Part shown: positions 52,288 to 61,348 of the stretch, one piece after another
Numbering within the stretch: the first letter of the stretch is position 1
Layout of the letters: every line of letters begins with the position of its first letter
Assembly (NCBI RefSeq): GCF_002240565.1
Contig: NZ_MZMO01000001.1
Coordinates: 2,170,001-2,234,000 of the forward strand
DNA length: 64,000 bases
Origin: Clavibacter michiganensis subsp. insidiosus
GTDB lineage: Bacteria > Actinomycetota > Actinomycetes > Actinomycetales > Microbacteriaceae
Reading direction: 5' to 3'
The notes under the pieces: model-generated
The model's database searches: none
What the model was told of the DNA's origin: nothing
The model's input: only the letters and a program-made list of their open reading frames with translations
Made by a program: the position numbers and the translations under genes

Positions 52288-52764
52288 CTACTCGCCGAGG
52301 CGGCGGTGGGACGACATCGCCCGGTCCGCCTCGCGCTTGTCCTGGCGCTCGCGGAGCGTCTGGCGCTTGTCGTACTCCTTCTTGCCCTTCGCGATGGCGA
52401 GCTCGACCTTCGCGCGGCCGTCGACGAAGTAGAGCTGCAGCGGGACGACCGTGTAGCCGCCCTCCTTCACCTTGGAGTGGATCTTGAGGATCTGCTCCTT
52501 GTGCAGGAGGAGCTTGCGCTTGCGGCGCACCGGGTGGTTGTTCCAGGTGCCCTGGTTGTACTCGGGGATGTGCACCGCGTCGAGCCACGCCTCGCCGGCG
52601 TCGACGAACGCGTAGCCGTCGACGAGCGAGGCCCGCCCCTGCCGGAGCGACTTGACCTCCGTGCCCGTGAGTACGAGGCCGGCCTCGTAGGTCGACTCGA
52701 TGGTGTAGTCGTGGCGCGCCTTGCGGTTGGTCGCCACCACCTTCTCGCCACGTTCCCTCGGCAC
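52288..52764 (-). CDS. smpB: SsrA-binding protein SmpB
   Basis: A 158-residue partner of tmRNA that delivers it to stalled ribosomes. [40 protein letters not shown], the RNA-binding [13 protein letters not shown] and the basic C-terminal tail with [19 protein letters not shown] are all present. GTG at 52764 follows GAGGAG. An upstream TAGACT (52813-52818) may be its own -10. It is adjacent to its RNA partner ssrA, the typical arrangement. Confidence 0.95.
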   Translation of the reverse strand: MPRERGEKVVATNRKARHDYTIESTYEAGLVLTGTEVKSLRQGRASLVDGYAFVDAGEAWLDAVHIPEYNQGTWNNHPVRRKRKLLLHKEQILKIHSKVKEGGYTVVPLQLYFVDGRAKVELAIAKGKKEYDKRQTLRERQDKREADRAMSSHRRLGE

Positions 52765-52830
52765 GGTGGACTCCTCGATGGTTCAGGTGGATCCGCCCGA
52801 ATCCGGGCAGCCCATCAGTCTACCGGAGGA

Positions 52831-53748
52831 TCAGATCCGCAGATAGCGGCTGATCGCGAAGTTGGCGGAGACCGCCGCGAGCACGACGCCCACCCCCAGG
52901 AGGATCGGCACCACGAGCAGCGCGTCGTCCATGTTCACCAGGGATATCGACGTGAGCCGGGTGCTCAGGAACCCCTGGACGAAGAACTTGACGAGCGCCA
53001 CCGTGGCCGCGCTGGCGAGCACCGACCCGATGAGCGCCGCGAACACGCCCTCGAGGATGAACGGGGTCTGGATGAAGCGGTTCGACGCCCCGACCAGCCT
53101 CATGATGCCCAGCTCCCGTCTCCGCGAAAACGCGGACAGGCGGATCGTGGTGGCGATCAGCAGGGCGGCGGCCACGAGCATGAGCCCGGCGATCCCCACG
53201 GCGGTGAGGCTCGCGGCGTTGAGGATCGAGAAGATCTGGTCGAGGTACTGCCGTTGGTCGGTCACGTTCTCGACGCCGGCGAGCCCGGAGAGGCTGTCGC
53301 TCAGGATGTCGGACTTCGACGGGTCCTTGAGGTTCACCCAGAAGGCCTCGTTGAGGAACTCCGGCTGCACGAGCTCGGTGACGGGATCGCCCTTGAACTG
53401 CTCCTGGAAGTTCTTGTACGCCGTGTCCTGGTCCTCGAAGTAGTACTTGTCGATGAACGGGGCGAGGGTATCGCTGTCGAGCTGCTGCTTGACGGCGTCG
53501 ATCTGCTCCTGGGTGGCCTTGCCGTTCACGCAGGTCTCGCTCGGCACCGAGGTGTCGGTGCAGAAGTCGATCGCGACCTGCGCACGGTCGTACCAGTAGT
53601 TCTTCATCTGGCCGATCTGCATCTGCAGCAGCACGGCCGCGCCCACGAACGTGAGCGAGATGAAGGTGACGAGCACGACCGAGACGACCATGCTGACGTT
53701 CCGACGGAGGCCGTGGCCGACCTCGGAGAGGACGAGTCCGAGTCTCAT
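52831..53748 (-). CDS. ftsX: cell division protein FtsX
   Basis: A 305-residue membrane protein with four helices. A short cytoplasmic N-terminus and helix 1 ([20 protein letters not shown]) lead to a large extracellular loop of about 140 residues with a Cys pair in [14 protein letters not shown] that could form a disulfide. Three further helices form the FtsX/MacB domain ([15 protein letters not shown]). With FtsE it transmits ATP hydrolysis to peptidoglycan hydrolases. The ATG overlaps the ftsE stop (ATGA). Confidence 0.94.
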   Translation of the reverse strand: MRLGLVLSEVGHGLRRNVSMVVSVVLVTFISLTFVGAAVLLQMQIGQMKNYWYDRAQVAIDFCTDTSVPSETCVNGKATQEQIDAVKQQLDSDTLAPFIDKYYFEDQDTAYKNFQEQFKGDPVTELVQPEFLNEAFWVNLKDPSKSDILSDSLSGLAGVENVTDQRQYLDQIFSILNAASLTAVGIAGLMLVAAALLIATTIRLSAFSRRRELGIMRLVGASNRFIQTPFILEGVFAALIGSVLASAATVALVKFFVQGFLSTRLTSISLVNMDDALLVVPILLGVGVVLAAVSANFAISRYLRI

Positions 53749-55379
53749 CGCGTGGGCCCCACATCCTGTGCGCCGGTGTCGTCCGGCGACTCGCCTCGGG
53801 CGCGGAGGCCCAGCTTCTCGGCCAGGCCGAGCTCGGCCAGCTCGGCGTCGTCGCGCCCGTCGGCGGGGGCGGATCCGCCCTCGCCGTCGGACAGGTCGGG
53901 CAAGCGGATCACGCCGGTGCCCTCGGGGAGCCGCCGGATGGATCCGGTGCTCGGCGCCGCGGGGGCCGCTCCCCCGCCGTTGCGCCTGCTGGGCGGCCGC
54001 GGAGCGGGCGGGGCGTCGTCGACGGGCGGCGCCTCGTCGCGGACGACGGGCACGGCGCGGGACGGCGTCGGCTCGACGGGTCGCTCGGGACGGACGGGCT
54101 CGGGCGAGGTCCGCCCGGGGCGCGCGGAGGCGGACTCGCGGCGCTCCTCCGCGGCGGGGGCAGGACGCTCGCGCTCGACCTCGCGCTCGGGGACGGGATC
54201 CACGCGCGCGGCCTCGGCGAACGCCGACGGGGCGTAGGCCGGGGCGTCCGTGCGGGATCCGCGGTCGGACCCGGCGCCGCGGTCCGGCGGGGTCGCACGG
54301 GCGGGCTCTGCCTCGCGGTCGGGCTCGGAGTCGGGGGCGGGCGAGGTCGCGGGCACGATCGCCGCAGGAGCGCTCGGAGCGGCGGACGTCGCGGGTGCGG
54401 CAGGAGCCGTCGCGTCCGTCGCGGGCTTCCGCGGCGCCTTCTTCGCGGCCTTGGCGGCAGCGGCCTCGCGGGTCGCCTCCTCCTTGGCGCGCGCCTTCTC
54501 GTCGGCTCGCCGCTGCTTGTCGCGCTTCGCCTGCTCGCGACGCTCGGCGCCGGTGGCGGGCTCCGCGGGGGCGGTCGGGCGCGTGGGCGCCGGGAGCGGC
54601 GCGGCCGGGACGAACACGGGCGTCGGCGCGGCCACGGGCGGGTGCTCGGGGTTCACGCCGACGGGGTTCTCGGCCGTGCGCGGCAGGTCGATGGCGGAGG
54701 TCTGGTACTGGCCGCCGACCTCGTCGCGGACGACCTCGCCGCCGATCAGCTCGATGACGCGCTTCTGCATCTGGTCGACGATGCCCGAGTCGTGCGTGGC
54801 CATGATCACCGTGGTGCCGTTGGCGTTGATCCGCTCGAGCACCTGCATGATGCCGGCGCTCGTCAGCGGGTCCAGGTTGCCCGTCGGCTCGTCCGCGAGG
54901 AGCACGGCGGGCTTGTTGACCACGGCGCGGGCGATGGCCACGCGCTGCTGCTCACCACCGGAGAGCTCGTGCGGCAGGCGCTGCTCCTTGCCCTGGAGGC
55001 CCACCATGGCGAGCACGTCCGGGACGGCCTCCTGGATGAAGCCGCGCGACTTGCCGATCACCTGGAGAGTGAAGGCGACGTTGTCGAAGACCGACTTGTT
55101 CGGGAGCAGCCGGAAGTCCTGGAACACCACCCCCAGGCTGCGCCGGTAGTAGGGGACCTTGCGGCTCGACAGCTGGTTCAGCTGCTGGCCCAGGACGTGG
55201 ATCGTGCCTTGCGTGGGCCGGTCCTCCTTGAGCACGAGACGCAGGAAGCTGGACTTGCCGGACCCGGACGCGCCGACGAGGAAGACGAACTCCCCCCGGA
55301 GGATCTCGAGGTCGACGGAGCTCAGCGCCGGTCGGGGGTTGCCGGGATACACCTTGGATACGTGGTCGAACCTGATCAT
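53745..55379 (-). CDS. ftsE: cell division ATP-binding protein FtsE with long disordered C-terminal extension
   Basis: The first 230 residues are a normal FtsE ATPase: [14 protein letters not shown], signature [29 protein letters not shown] and MATHDSGIV. Canonical FtsE ends near residue 230. Here 315 more residues follow, rich in Pro, Ala, Arg and Glu, with a lysine/arginine-rich charged stretch near 280-320 and a final acidic segment ([20 protein letters not shown] onward). It reads continuously with no sign of frameshift. ATG at 55379 has TAGGGT 9 nt upstream. ftsX follows with ATGA overlap. Confidence 0.93.
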   Translation of the reverse strand: MIRFDHVSKVYPGNPRPALSSVDLEILRGEFVFLVGASGSGKSSFLRLVLKEDRPTQGTIHVLGQQLNQLSSRKVPYYRRSLGVVFQDFRLLPNKSVFDNVAFTLQVIGKSRGFIQEAVPDVLAMVGLQGKEQRLPHELSGGEQQRVAIARAVVNKPAVLLADEPTGNLDPLTSAGIMQVLERINANGTTVIMATHDSGIVDQMQKRVIELIGGEVVRDEVGGQYQTSAIDLPRTAENPVGVNPEHPPVAAPTPVFVPAAPLPAPTRPTAPAEPATGAERREQAKRDKQRRADEKARAKEEATREAAAAKAAKKAPRKPATDATAPAAPATSAAPSAPAAIVPATSPAPDSEPDREAEPARATPPDRGAGSDRGSRTDAPAYAPSAFAEAARVDPVPEREVERERPAPAAEERRESASARPGRTSPEPVRPERPVEPTPSRAVPVVRDEAPPVDDAPPAPRPPSRRNGGGAAPAAPSTGSIRRLPEGTGVIRLPDLSDGEGGSAPADGRDDAELAELGLAEKLGLRARGESPDDTGAQDVGPTR

Positions 55380-55388
55380 GTCGGTACG

Positions 55389-55394
55389 ACCCTA
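55389..55394 (-). promoter_or_regulatory. -10 hexamer TAGGGT of ftsE
   Basis: Reverse-strand TAGGGT lies 9 nt before the ATG at 55379. Confidence 0.35.
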
Positions 55395-55454
55395 GGCACG
55401 GAAGGGGCCTTTCGCCGCATCGACTCACCGCGGCCGACGGTCCCCCGGACTCTC

Positions 55455-56558
55455 TCAGGCGCGGTCGGGCGACTTCCGCCAGCGGATCCCCGCGGAGATG
55501 AAGCCGTCGAGGTCGCCGTCGAACACGTTGGACGGGTTGTTGACCTCGTGCTCCGTGCGGAGGTCCTTGACCATCTGGTACGGGGCGAGCACGTAGCTGC
55601 GCATCTGGTCGCCCCAGCTCGCCGTGATGTTGCCGGCGAGCTCCTTCTTGGTGGCCGCCTCCTGCTCGCGCTGCACGAGGAGCAGGCGCGACTGCAGCAC
55701 CCGGAGGGCGGCGGCGCGGTTCTGGATCTGGCTCTTCTCGTTCTGGCAGGTGACGACGATGCTGGTCGGCAGGTGGGTGATGCGCACCGCCGAATCGGTC
55801 GTGTTGACGGACTGGCCGCCGGGGCCGGACGACCGGAAGACGTCCACCCGCATGTCGTTCTCGGGGATCTCGATCGACTCGGTCTGCTCGATCAGCGGCA
55901 CGACCTCGACGGCCGCGAACGACGTCTGGCGCTTGCCGGCGGAGTTGAAGGGGCTCATGCGCACGAGGCGGTGCGTGCCGGCCTCGACCGAGAGCGTGCC
56001 GAACGCGTAGGGCGCGTCGATCTCGAAGGTCGCCGACTTGATGCCCGCCTCCTCCGCGTAGGACGTGTCGAGCACGGTGGCGGAGTAGTCGTGCTGCTCG
56101 GCCCAGCGCAGGTACATGCGCATGAGCATCTCGGCGAAGTCGGCGGCGTCGACGCCGCCGGCGCCCGCGCGGATCGTGACGACCGCGGGACGCGGGTCGA
56201 ACTCGCCGTTGAGGAGCGTCTGCACCTCGAGCTCGTCCATGATCTTCGTGATCCCGGTGAGCTCGACGACCGCCTCCTCGGCGGACTCCTCGTCGTCCTT
56301 GGCCATCTCGACGAGCACGTCGAGGTCGTCGAGGCGGCGCTGCAGCTCGTCGATGCGCTTGAGGTCGGCCTGGCGGTGGCTCAGGTCGCTCGTGACCTTC
56401 TGCGCCTTCTCGGTGTCGTCCCAGAGGTCCGGCTCGCCCGCCTGGGCGCTCAGCTCCTCGACCTCCTGCTGCAGGCGCTCGACGCCGATCACCGAGCGGA
56501 TGTTGGAGTAGGTGTCGCGCAATTCTGTGATCCGCGAAGAGAAGTCCTGGTCGATCAT
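55455..56558 (-). CDS. prfB: peptide chain release factor 2, without programmed frameshift
   Basis: RF2 reads UGA and UAA stop codons. The 367-residue protein has the SPF discriminator in [10 protein letters not shown], the GGQ catalytic motif in [12 protein letters not shown] and a C-terminal domain ending [10 protein letters not shown]. The region where E. coli prfB carries its in-frame UGA and +1 frameshift (about residue 25) is continuous here. ATG at 56558 has TAGGCT 10 nt upstream. It is followed by ftsE, ftsX, smpB and ssrA, a conserved order in actinobacteria. Confidence 0.95.
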   Translation of the reverse strand: MIDQDFSSRITELRDTYSNIRSVIGVERLQQEVEELSAQAGEPDLWDDTEKAQKVTSDLSHRQADLKRIDELQRRLDDLDVLVEMAKDDEESAEEAVVELTGITKIMDELEVQTLLNGEFDPRPAVVTIRAGAGGVDAADFAEMLMRMYLRWAEQHDYSATVLDTSYAEEAGIKSATFEIDAPYAFGTLSVEAGTHRLVRMSPFNSAGKRQTSFAAVEVVPLIEQTESIEIPENDMRVDVFRSSGPGGQSVNTTDSAVRITHLPTSIVVTCQNEKSQIQNRAAALRVLQSRLLLVQREQEAATKKELAGNITASWGDQMRSYVLAPYQMVKDLRTEHEVNNPSNVFDGDLDGFISAGIRWRKSPDRA

Positions 56559-56568
56559 GGTGCCGCCC

Positions 56569-56574
56569 AGCCTA
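56569..56574 (-). promoter_or_regulatory. -10 hexamer TAGGCT of prfB
   Basis: Reverse-strand TAGGCT lies 10 nt before the ATG at 56558. The divergent MFS promoter is 46 bp away. Confidence 0.35.
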
Positions 56575-56619
56575 CCGCCAGGCCCGTCGGCGGCGTCCGG
56601 GGACGGCTGCGCCCGCGCG

Positions 56620-56625
56620 TAGGCT
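56620..56625 (+). promoter_or_regulatory. -10 hexamer TAGGCT of the MFS gene at 56634
   Basis: TAGGCT lies 8 nt before the ATG, which has no Shine-Dalgarno, so a leaderless transcript is likely. Confidence 0.45.
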
Positions 56626-56633
56626 CGGGGGCG

Positions 56634-57941
56634 ATGTCGACCCCCGATGCCCCCTTCTCCCTCCGCGCGGTGGCGCTCCCGGCGCTGCTCCCCGCGCTCC
56701 TCTTCTCCATCGGCGAGGGGGCGATCATCCCCATCATCCCGATCGTCGCCGGCAGCCTCGGCGCCTCGCTCGCGATCGCCGCGTTCATCGGCGGCATGAT
56801 CATGCTCGGCGAGCTCGTGGGCGACATCCCGAGCGGATCCGTGGTGAGCCGCATCGGCGAGCGGACCGCGATGATCGGCGCGGCCTTCGTCTCCATCGGC
56901 GTCCTCGTGCTGTGCCTCCTCGCGCCGAACCCGCTCGTGCTCGGCGTGGGCGTGTTCCTCATCGGCGTCTCGACGGCCGTGTTCGCGCTCGCCCGGCACG
57001 CGTTCATGACGAGCTTCGTGCCGCAGGCCTACCGCGCCCGCGCGCTCTCGACGCTCGGCGGCACCTTCCGGGCCGGGTACTTCGTGGGGCCGTTCCTCGC
57101 GGCCGGCGTGATCCAACTGACGGGCGCGTCCCAGTCGGCGTTCGTGATCCACATCGTCGCGTGCCTCGCCGCCGCCGTGACGCTGCTCGTGCTGCCGGAC
57201 CCGATGGACGTCGTGCGCCGGAGCCGCGCGGCCGACCTGCAGAGCGCCGCGCCTGCGACGGCCGGCGAGCCGCAGGACGACGAGTCGGTCGGCGCTTCGG
57301 CGGGCACCGCGGCGGCGGGGCGCGAGTCCGCGGGCCTCGCGCGCACGCTGTGGCGGTTCAAGGGCGTGCTCGTGAAGCTCGGATCCGGCGCGGCCCTCAT
57401 CGGCGCGATGCGCGCGGGCCGCGGCGTGCTCCTCCCCCTGTGGGCCGTGAGCATCGGCATCTCGGACGCGAACACGGCGCTCATCATCGGCATCGCGGGC
57501 GGCGTGGACTTCGCCCTCTTCTACGCGAGCGGCCAGATCATGGACCGCTTCGGCCGCCTCTGGAGCGCGGTGCCGTCGATGGTCGGGCTCGGCCTCGGCT
57601 ACCTCGTGCTGGCGTTCACGCCGGACCTGCCGACGAGCGTGCAGTGGTTCATCGGCGTGGCCATGTTCATGTCGGTCGCGAACGGCGTGGGCTCGGGGAT
57701 CCTCATGACCCTCGGCGCCGACCTCGCCCCGCGCGAGGACCCGGCCCCGTTCCTCGGCGCCTGGCGCTTCACGGGCGACGCCGGCAGCGCCGCCTCCCCG
57801 CTCCTCATCGCCGCGATCACCTCCGCCGCGTCGCTCGCCGTCGCCAGCGGCGTGATGGGGGTGCTCGGGCTCATCGGCGCGGGGACCCTCGTGCGGTACG
57901 TGCCGCGGTACGTGCCGCGGAAGCCGCGGGCGACCGCCTGA
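56634..57941 (+). CDS. MFS transporter (DHA1-type)
   Basis: A 435-residue transporter with about 12 helices. The N-terminal half has [21 protein letters not shown] and a loop 2-3 RIGERTAM motif. A hydrophilic 55-residue central loop (about 195-240, Ala/Gly/Glu-rich) divides the two six-helix halves. The C-terminus carries the repeat [10 protein letters not shown]. The substrate is unknown. The stop lies 8 nt from the convergent pilin-like gene. Confidence 0.87.
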   Translation: MSTPDAPFSLRAVALPALLPALLFSIGEGAIIPIIPIVAGSLGASLAIAAFIGGMIMLGELVGDIPSGSVVSRIGERTAMIGAAFVSIGVLVLCLLAPNPLVLGVGVFLIGVSTAVFALARHAFMTSFVPQAYRARALSTLGGTFRAGYFVGPFLAAGVIQLTGASQSAFVIHIVACLAAAVTLLVLPDPMDVVRRSRAADLQSAAPATAGEPQDDESVGASAGTAAAGRESAGLARTLWRFKGVLVKLGSGAALIGAMRAGRGVLLPLWAVSIGISDANTALIIGIAGGVDFALFYASGQIMDRFGRLWSAVPSMVGLGLGYLVLAFTPDLPTSVQWFIGVAMFMSVANGVGSGILMTLGADLAPREDPAPFLGAWRFTGDAGSAASPLLIAAITSAASLAVASGVMGVLGLIGAGTLVRYVPRYVPRKPRATA

Positions 57942-57949
57942 CGCTCCGC

Positions 57950-58489
57950 TCACCCGCCTCCCGCGGGTCCGACCGGCGCCGCGCCCGGCCCCACCAGCAC
58001 GCTGCGAGCGGTGCTCGTGACGTCGATGCGCACGCCGTCGGGGGCGAACAGGGAGGCGACGGGCGGGATCCACGTGGCGGACAGGGTGACGCGCGCGCTG
58101 CGGCCGTCCGGCGTCGTGGCGCCGTCGACGTGGAGGTCGTGGATGCCCGCCGTCGGCTCGTCGGCGAGGAACGCCGCGACCGTGGAGGCCACGCCCGCGT
58201 CCGTGAGGGGCGGGAGCGCGACGCCGTCGTCGCCGACCGCGAGCGGGGCTCCGCCGTCACCGTCCACGTCGAAGGACTCGGCGCCCGCCAGCGCGGCCGC
58301 GTCCGCCAGCGAGAAGAGCCGGACGCGCTCGAGGTAGAGCGAGGACGCGGCCGACGCCATCAGGATCACGGCGAGGCCGAGGGCGCACGAGGCGATGACG
58401 AGCGGCAGGATCGATCCGTCGTCCCCGGCCACGTCGATGCCACCGATCGCCGCCCGTTCGCGACGAGGCCGCGACCGCCCGCCGGTCAT
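57950..58489 (-). CDS. TadG/Flp-type secreted pilus-assembly protein (helicase/secretion neighbourhood type)
   Basis: A 179-residue protein with [20 protein letters not shown] at residues 22-41, a single hydrophobic helix preceded by a glycine, as in type IV-like prepilins. The rest is an extracytoplasmic domain with [20 protein letters not shown], typical of TadE/TadG-like proteins encoded next to actinobacterial tadABC genes. It overlaps the TadE-like gene by ATGA and is last in the operon. A minor pilin or assembly role is an inference. Confidence 0.75.
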   Translation of the reverse strand: MTGGRSRPRRERAAIGGIDVAGDDGSILPLVIASCALGLAVILMASAASSLYLERVRLFSLADAAALAGAESFDVDGDGGAPLAVGDDGVALPPLTDAGVASTVAAFLADEPTAGIHDLHVDGATTPDGRSARVTLSATWIPPVASLFAPDGVRIDVTSTARSVLVGPGAAPVGPAGGG

Positions 58490-58941
58490 CGTCCGCCTCG
58501 CGCGAAGACGGACACGCGCTCGTCGGCGTCGCCGTGGACCGCGACCGATCCCGGCGCGTCCGGCCCGGCGACGGGTGGTGCGAGGGGCAGCTCGGCCGCG
58601 ACGCGGACCGAGACGTGCACGAGCGACCGCGGCGCGTGGCAGCTCCGCGGATCCGGCGTGCAGGAGATGTCGAGGGCGATGCCGTCGGGCGGGATCCCCT
58701 GGTCGGCGAGCGCCACCTCGACGGCCGATCGCGCCTCCCGCCGACCGGACGCGTCGTCGTCCGCGCGCACGTACACGCGGGCCGCCTGCCGGGCCGCGCC
58801 CTCCGTGCCGAGCGCCGCGCCCTGGATCGCGGACAGGGCGAGCACGAGGTAGACGAGCGGGACGAGGAGGAGGACGCCCGCCGTGATGAACTCCAGCGCC
58901 GCCGAGCCGCGGTCGTCAGCCCAGGCGCTCCACGGCCGCAT
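58486..58941 (-). CDS. TadE family protein (pilin-like, second copy)
   Basis: A 151-residue protein. The prepilin-type site DDRG is followed by SAALEF with Glu at +5 and a hydrophobic helix (ITAGVLLLVPLVYLVLAL), as expected for TadE/Flp minor pilins cleaved by a prepilin peptidase. An AARQAARVYVRADDD region and a Cys pair (ISCTPDPRSCHAP) follow. ATG at 58941 overlaps the preceding TadE gene by 26 bp. Confidence 0.82.
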   Translation of the reverse strand: MRPWSAWADDRGSAALEFITAGVLLLVPLVYLVLALSAIQGAALGTEGAARQAARVYVRADDDASGRREARSAVEVALADQGIPPDGIALDISCTPDPRSCHAPRSLVHVSVRVAAELPLAPPVAGPDAPGSVAVHGDADERVSVFARGGR

Positions 58942-59293
58942 GGCCCGTCACCTCCAACCCGCGGTCGACGCCCAGGAGGCCGATGAGGGGCATCGTCGTC
59001 CGCACCGTCACGCTGACGACCGCGTGGCCGAGCACGGTGCCCGTGCCCGCGGTCACGTCCTCCGCGTAGCGCGGTCCCACCGCCGTCGTGATCAGCTCGC
59101 GCGTCCGCTCGACGCCGTCGGCGCGGGTGGCCCCGGCGAGCGCGGCCGTGCGCGCCCCCTCGGCGGCCGCGTCGAGCACGGTCGTCCTCACGTGCAGCGC
59201 CAGCGCGAGCTGGACCACCGACAGGGCGAGGACGACGAGGAGCGCGCCGACCATGACGAACTCGGCGGGCGCCGAGCCGCGGTCGTCGCGCAT
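58916..59293 (-). CDS. TadE family protein (pilin-like, first copy)
   Basis: A 125-residue protein with MRDDRG then SAPAEFVM, a prepilin-type site with Glu at +5, then a hydrophobic helix (GALLVVLALSVVQLALAL) and AAAEGARTAALAGATRADG, typical of TadE. ATG at 59293 was chosen over an upstream in-frame start because it overlaps the preceding small gene as ATGA and matches the paralog's start. Confidence 0.82.
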   Translation of the reverse strand: MRDDRGSAPAEFVMVGALLVVLALSVVQLALALHVRTTVLDAAAEGARTAALAGATRADGVERTRELITTAVGPRYAEDVTAGTGTVLGHAVVSVTVRTTMPLIGLLGVDRGLEVTGHAAVERLG

Positions 59294-59487
59294 CAGAACG
59301 ACGTGACCCTGTTGATGGCCTGCGTGAACACGTTCTGCAGCAGGGGCCCGGCGACGCCCCACAGGATGATGACGAGCCCGGCCGTCATCAGGGTGATGAG
59401 CACCCAGCCGGGCACGTCGCCGCGGTCGTCGTCCCACGGTGCTCCGGGGGTCGCATCCGGGCGCAGCGCGCCTCGTTCGTCGTTCAT
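59293..59487 (-). CDS. small Flp/pilin-like membrane protein (64 aa)
   Basis: Sixty-four residues: a polar N-terminus, the DDRG motif shared with the neighbouring TadE proteins, then a single membrane helix (VPGWVLITLMTAGLVIILWG) and a short tail. There is no Glu at +5, so it is either a divergent major pilin (DUF4244/Flp-like position in the operon) or an accessory protein. GAGAGG precedes the ATG at 59487. Its place right after tadC supports the pilin interpretation. Confidence 0.72.
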   Translation of the reverse strand: MNDERGALRPDATPGAPWDDDRGDVPGWVLITLMTAGLVIILWGVAGPLLQNVFTQAINRVTSF

Positions 59488-59537
59488 GTCGTGCCTCTCG
59501 GTCGGTGTCGGATGGGGGTGGGTGCTCGGCGCCCGCC

Positions 59538-60488
59538 CTACAGCCCGAGCTGCAGGACGAACACGCCGGGGAACAGGGCGAAGACGATGGTGAGCGGGAG
59601 GATGAGGAAGACCAGCGGGACGAGCATCCCCACCTCCTTACGGCCGGCGCTCTCGAGGAGCTCGCGCTTGGCGACCTCGCGCGCGTCCTGGGCCTGCGCG
59701 CGCAGGACCTCGGCGAGCGGGGTGCCGCGCTCGAGGGATCCGGCGAGCTGGTCGACGAGGCGGGACACGGCGGGCATCGCGAGGCGCCGGGCGAGGTCGT
59801 CGAAGGCGCGGGTGATGGGGATGCCCGTGCCGACGTCGGCGACCACGCGCCCCAGCTCCCCCGCCAGCTCCCCGGAGCCCACGCGGGCCACGCGCCGGAG
59901 GGCGTCGAGCAGGCCCTCCCCCGCGGCGAGGCTGAGCGCGAGGAACTCCAGCACGGTGGGCAGCTCCGCCTGGATGCGCGCGATCCGACGCTTCGCGCGC
60001 CGCTCGAGCACGGTGTCGCAGACGACGAGCCCGGCGACGCCCGCGACCACGGGCATGGCGACCAGCTGCGGCTGCGGCAGCCCTCCCGCCACGACGGCGG
60101 CGCCGCCCACCAGGACGGCGATCACGATGCCCAGCGCGGTCCCGAGGACGAGGCCGACGAGCTGGCGCGACCGGTGCCGCTCCACGTCCTCGGTCGACCC
60201 GGACTGGCCGAGCAGCCGTTCGATGCGCTCGGTGCCGCCGAGCACGCGCGCGAGGCCGCGCCGCAACGGGATCACGGCCGGCGCTCCGAGCGTGCCGAGC
60301 ACGGGCAGCGGATGCACCGTCGTGAGGGCGAGATGCCGACGCGCGCCCTCGGAGACGTCCAGCACATGCGGGGCGACGCGGTCCAGCAGGCGGGCGCGGC
60401 GGAACCGGGGAACCGCGCCCATCATCGTCCAGAGGCCCATGCCCGCGACGAGGCCGAGGACGGCGCCCCACGACTCGACCACCGTCAC
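59538..60488 (-). CDS. tadC: type II secretion/Flp pilus membrane protein TadC
   Basis: A 316-residue T2SSF-domain inner-membrane platform protein. Two N-terminal helices precede IARIQAELPTVLEFLALSLAAGEGLLDALRRV-like cytoplasmic sequence (about residues 170-200), and two C-terminal helices end VFALFPGVFVLQLGL. GTG at 60488 was chosen because GGAGG lies 8 nt upstream and it overlaps the tadB stop as GTGA; a GTG three codons earlier is too near the Shine-Dalgarno. Confidence 0.87.
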   Translation of the reverse strand: MTVVESWGAVLGLVAGMGLWTMMGAVPRFRRARLLDRVAPHVLDVSEGARRHLALTTVHPLPVLGTLGAPAVIPLRRGLARVLGGTERIERLLGQSGSTEDVERHRSRQLVGLVLGTALGIVIAVLVGGAAVVAGGLPQPQLVAMPVVAGVAGLVVCDTVLERRAKRRIARIQAELPTVLEFLALSLAAGEGLLDALRRVARVGSGELAGELGRVVADVGTGIPITRAFDDLARRLAMPAVSRLVDQLAGSLERGTPLAEVLRAQAQDAREVAKRELLESAGRKEVGMLVPLVFLILPLTIVFALFPGVFVLQLGL

Positions 60489-61348
60489 GCGAACCACCTC
60501 CGGTCCTCCGGCAGCCGCCCGAGGGCGAGCATGAGCCGGTACGCGACGGCGGACACGACGAGCCCGACGACGATCACGACCGTGCCCGTCTGGGTGTCAT
60601 ACGCGGCGACAGCCTCCGAGCGGGTGGAGAGCAGCGCCAGGATGATCCACGGGGCCGCGACGCCGAGCTTGGCCGCGTTCACCACCCACGACTGCCGGGC
60701 CTCGGCCTCGCTCCGGATGGCGGCCTCCTCCCGGAGGAACCGGGCCAGCCCGCGGAGCACGTCCGGCAGCTGCGTCCCGCCCACCTCCCGCGCCATCCGC
60801 AGCGTCTCGAGGATGCGGTCGGCGGTGGGATCCGCCAGCCGGCCCTTGAGCTCGTCGAGCGCCACGGCGAAGCTGCCCGTCGTCCGGTGCACGGACGCGA
60901 ACTCCTGGAAGGCGGGCCGCAGCACGCCGGGACCCGCGACGGCGAGCGACGCCACCGCGTCCGGCAGGCCCATGCCCGCGCGGACGGCGCTCACCAGGTG
61001 GTCGACGACGTCAGGCCACACCTCCCGGTGGGCCCGGCGGCGTGACGCGGACCGCGCGCCCACGACCGCCCAGGGGAGCAGCAGCCCGGTGGCCGCGGCC
61101 GCGAGCGCGGCGCCGTCCACGCGGAGGAGCGCCTCGGCCAGGACCCCAGCCGCGAGGCCCACGAGCCCGGAGACGGCGAGGAAGGAGCTGACCGAGACCC
61201 GGTCGAGTCCGGCGTGGGTGAGCCGGTCGTGGACGGACGCGGTCAGCCCGCGGCCCCGCGCCGACCCGTCGGGGGAGGCCGGCCACAGACGCGGGGAGAT
61301 CAGGAGGAGGAGGCCGGCGCCGAGCGCGAGTCCGAGGGCGACGCTCAC
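60485..61348 (-). CDS. tadB: type II secretion/Flp pilus membrane protein TadB
   Basis: A 287-residue T2SSF-domain partner of TadC. An N-terminal helix (VALGLALGAGLLLLI), two further helices, the cytoplasmic VDHLVSAVRAGMGLPDAVASLA and ARFLREEAAIRSEAEARQSW, then C-terminal helices. GTG at 61348 overlaps the tadA stop as GTGA; longer in-frame starts run antisense-like through tadA. Confidence 0.87.
   Translation of the reverse strand: MSVALGLALGAGLLLLISPRLWPASPDGSARGRGLTASVHDRLTHAGLDRVSVSSFLAVSGLVGLAAGVLAEALLRVDGAALAAAATGLLLPWAVVGARSASRRRAHREVWPDVVDHLVSAVRAGMGLPDAVASLAVAGPGVLRPAFQEFASVHRTTGSFAVALDELKGRLADPTADRILETLRMAREVGGTQLPDVLRGLARFLREEAAIRSEAEARQSWVVNAAKLGVAAPWIILALLSTRSEAVAAYDTQTGTVVIVVGLVVSAVAYRLMLALGRLPEDRRWFA

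Noticed and set aside
56470..56540. Programmed +1 frameshift in prfB
   Set aside because: The frame is continuous across the region and contains no in-frame TGA.
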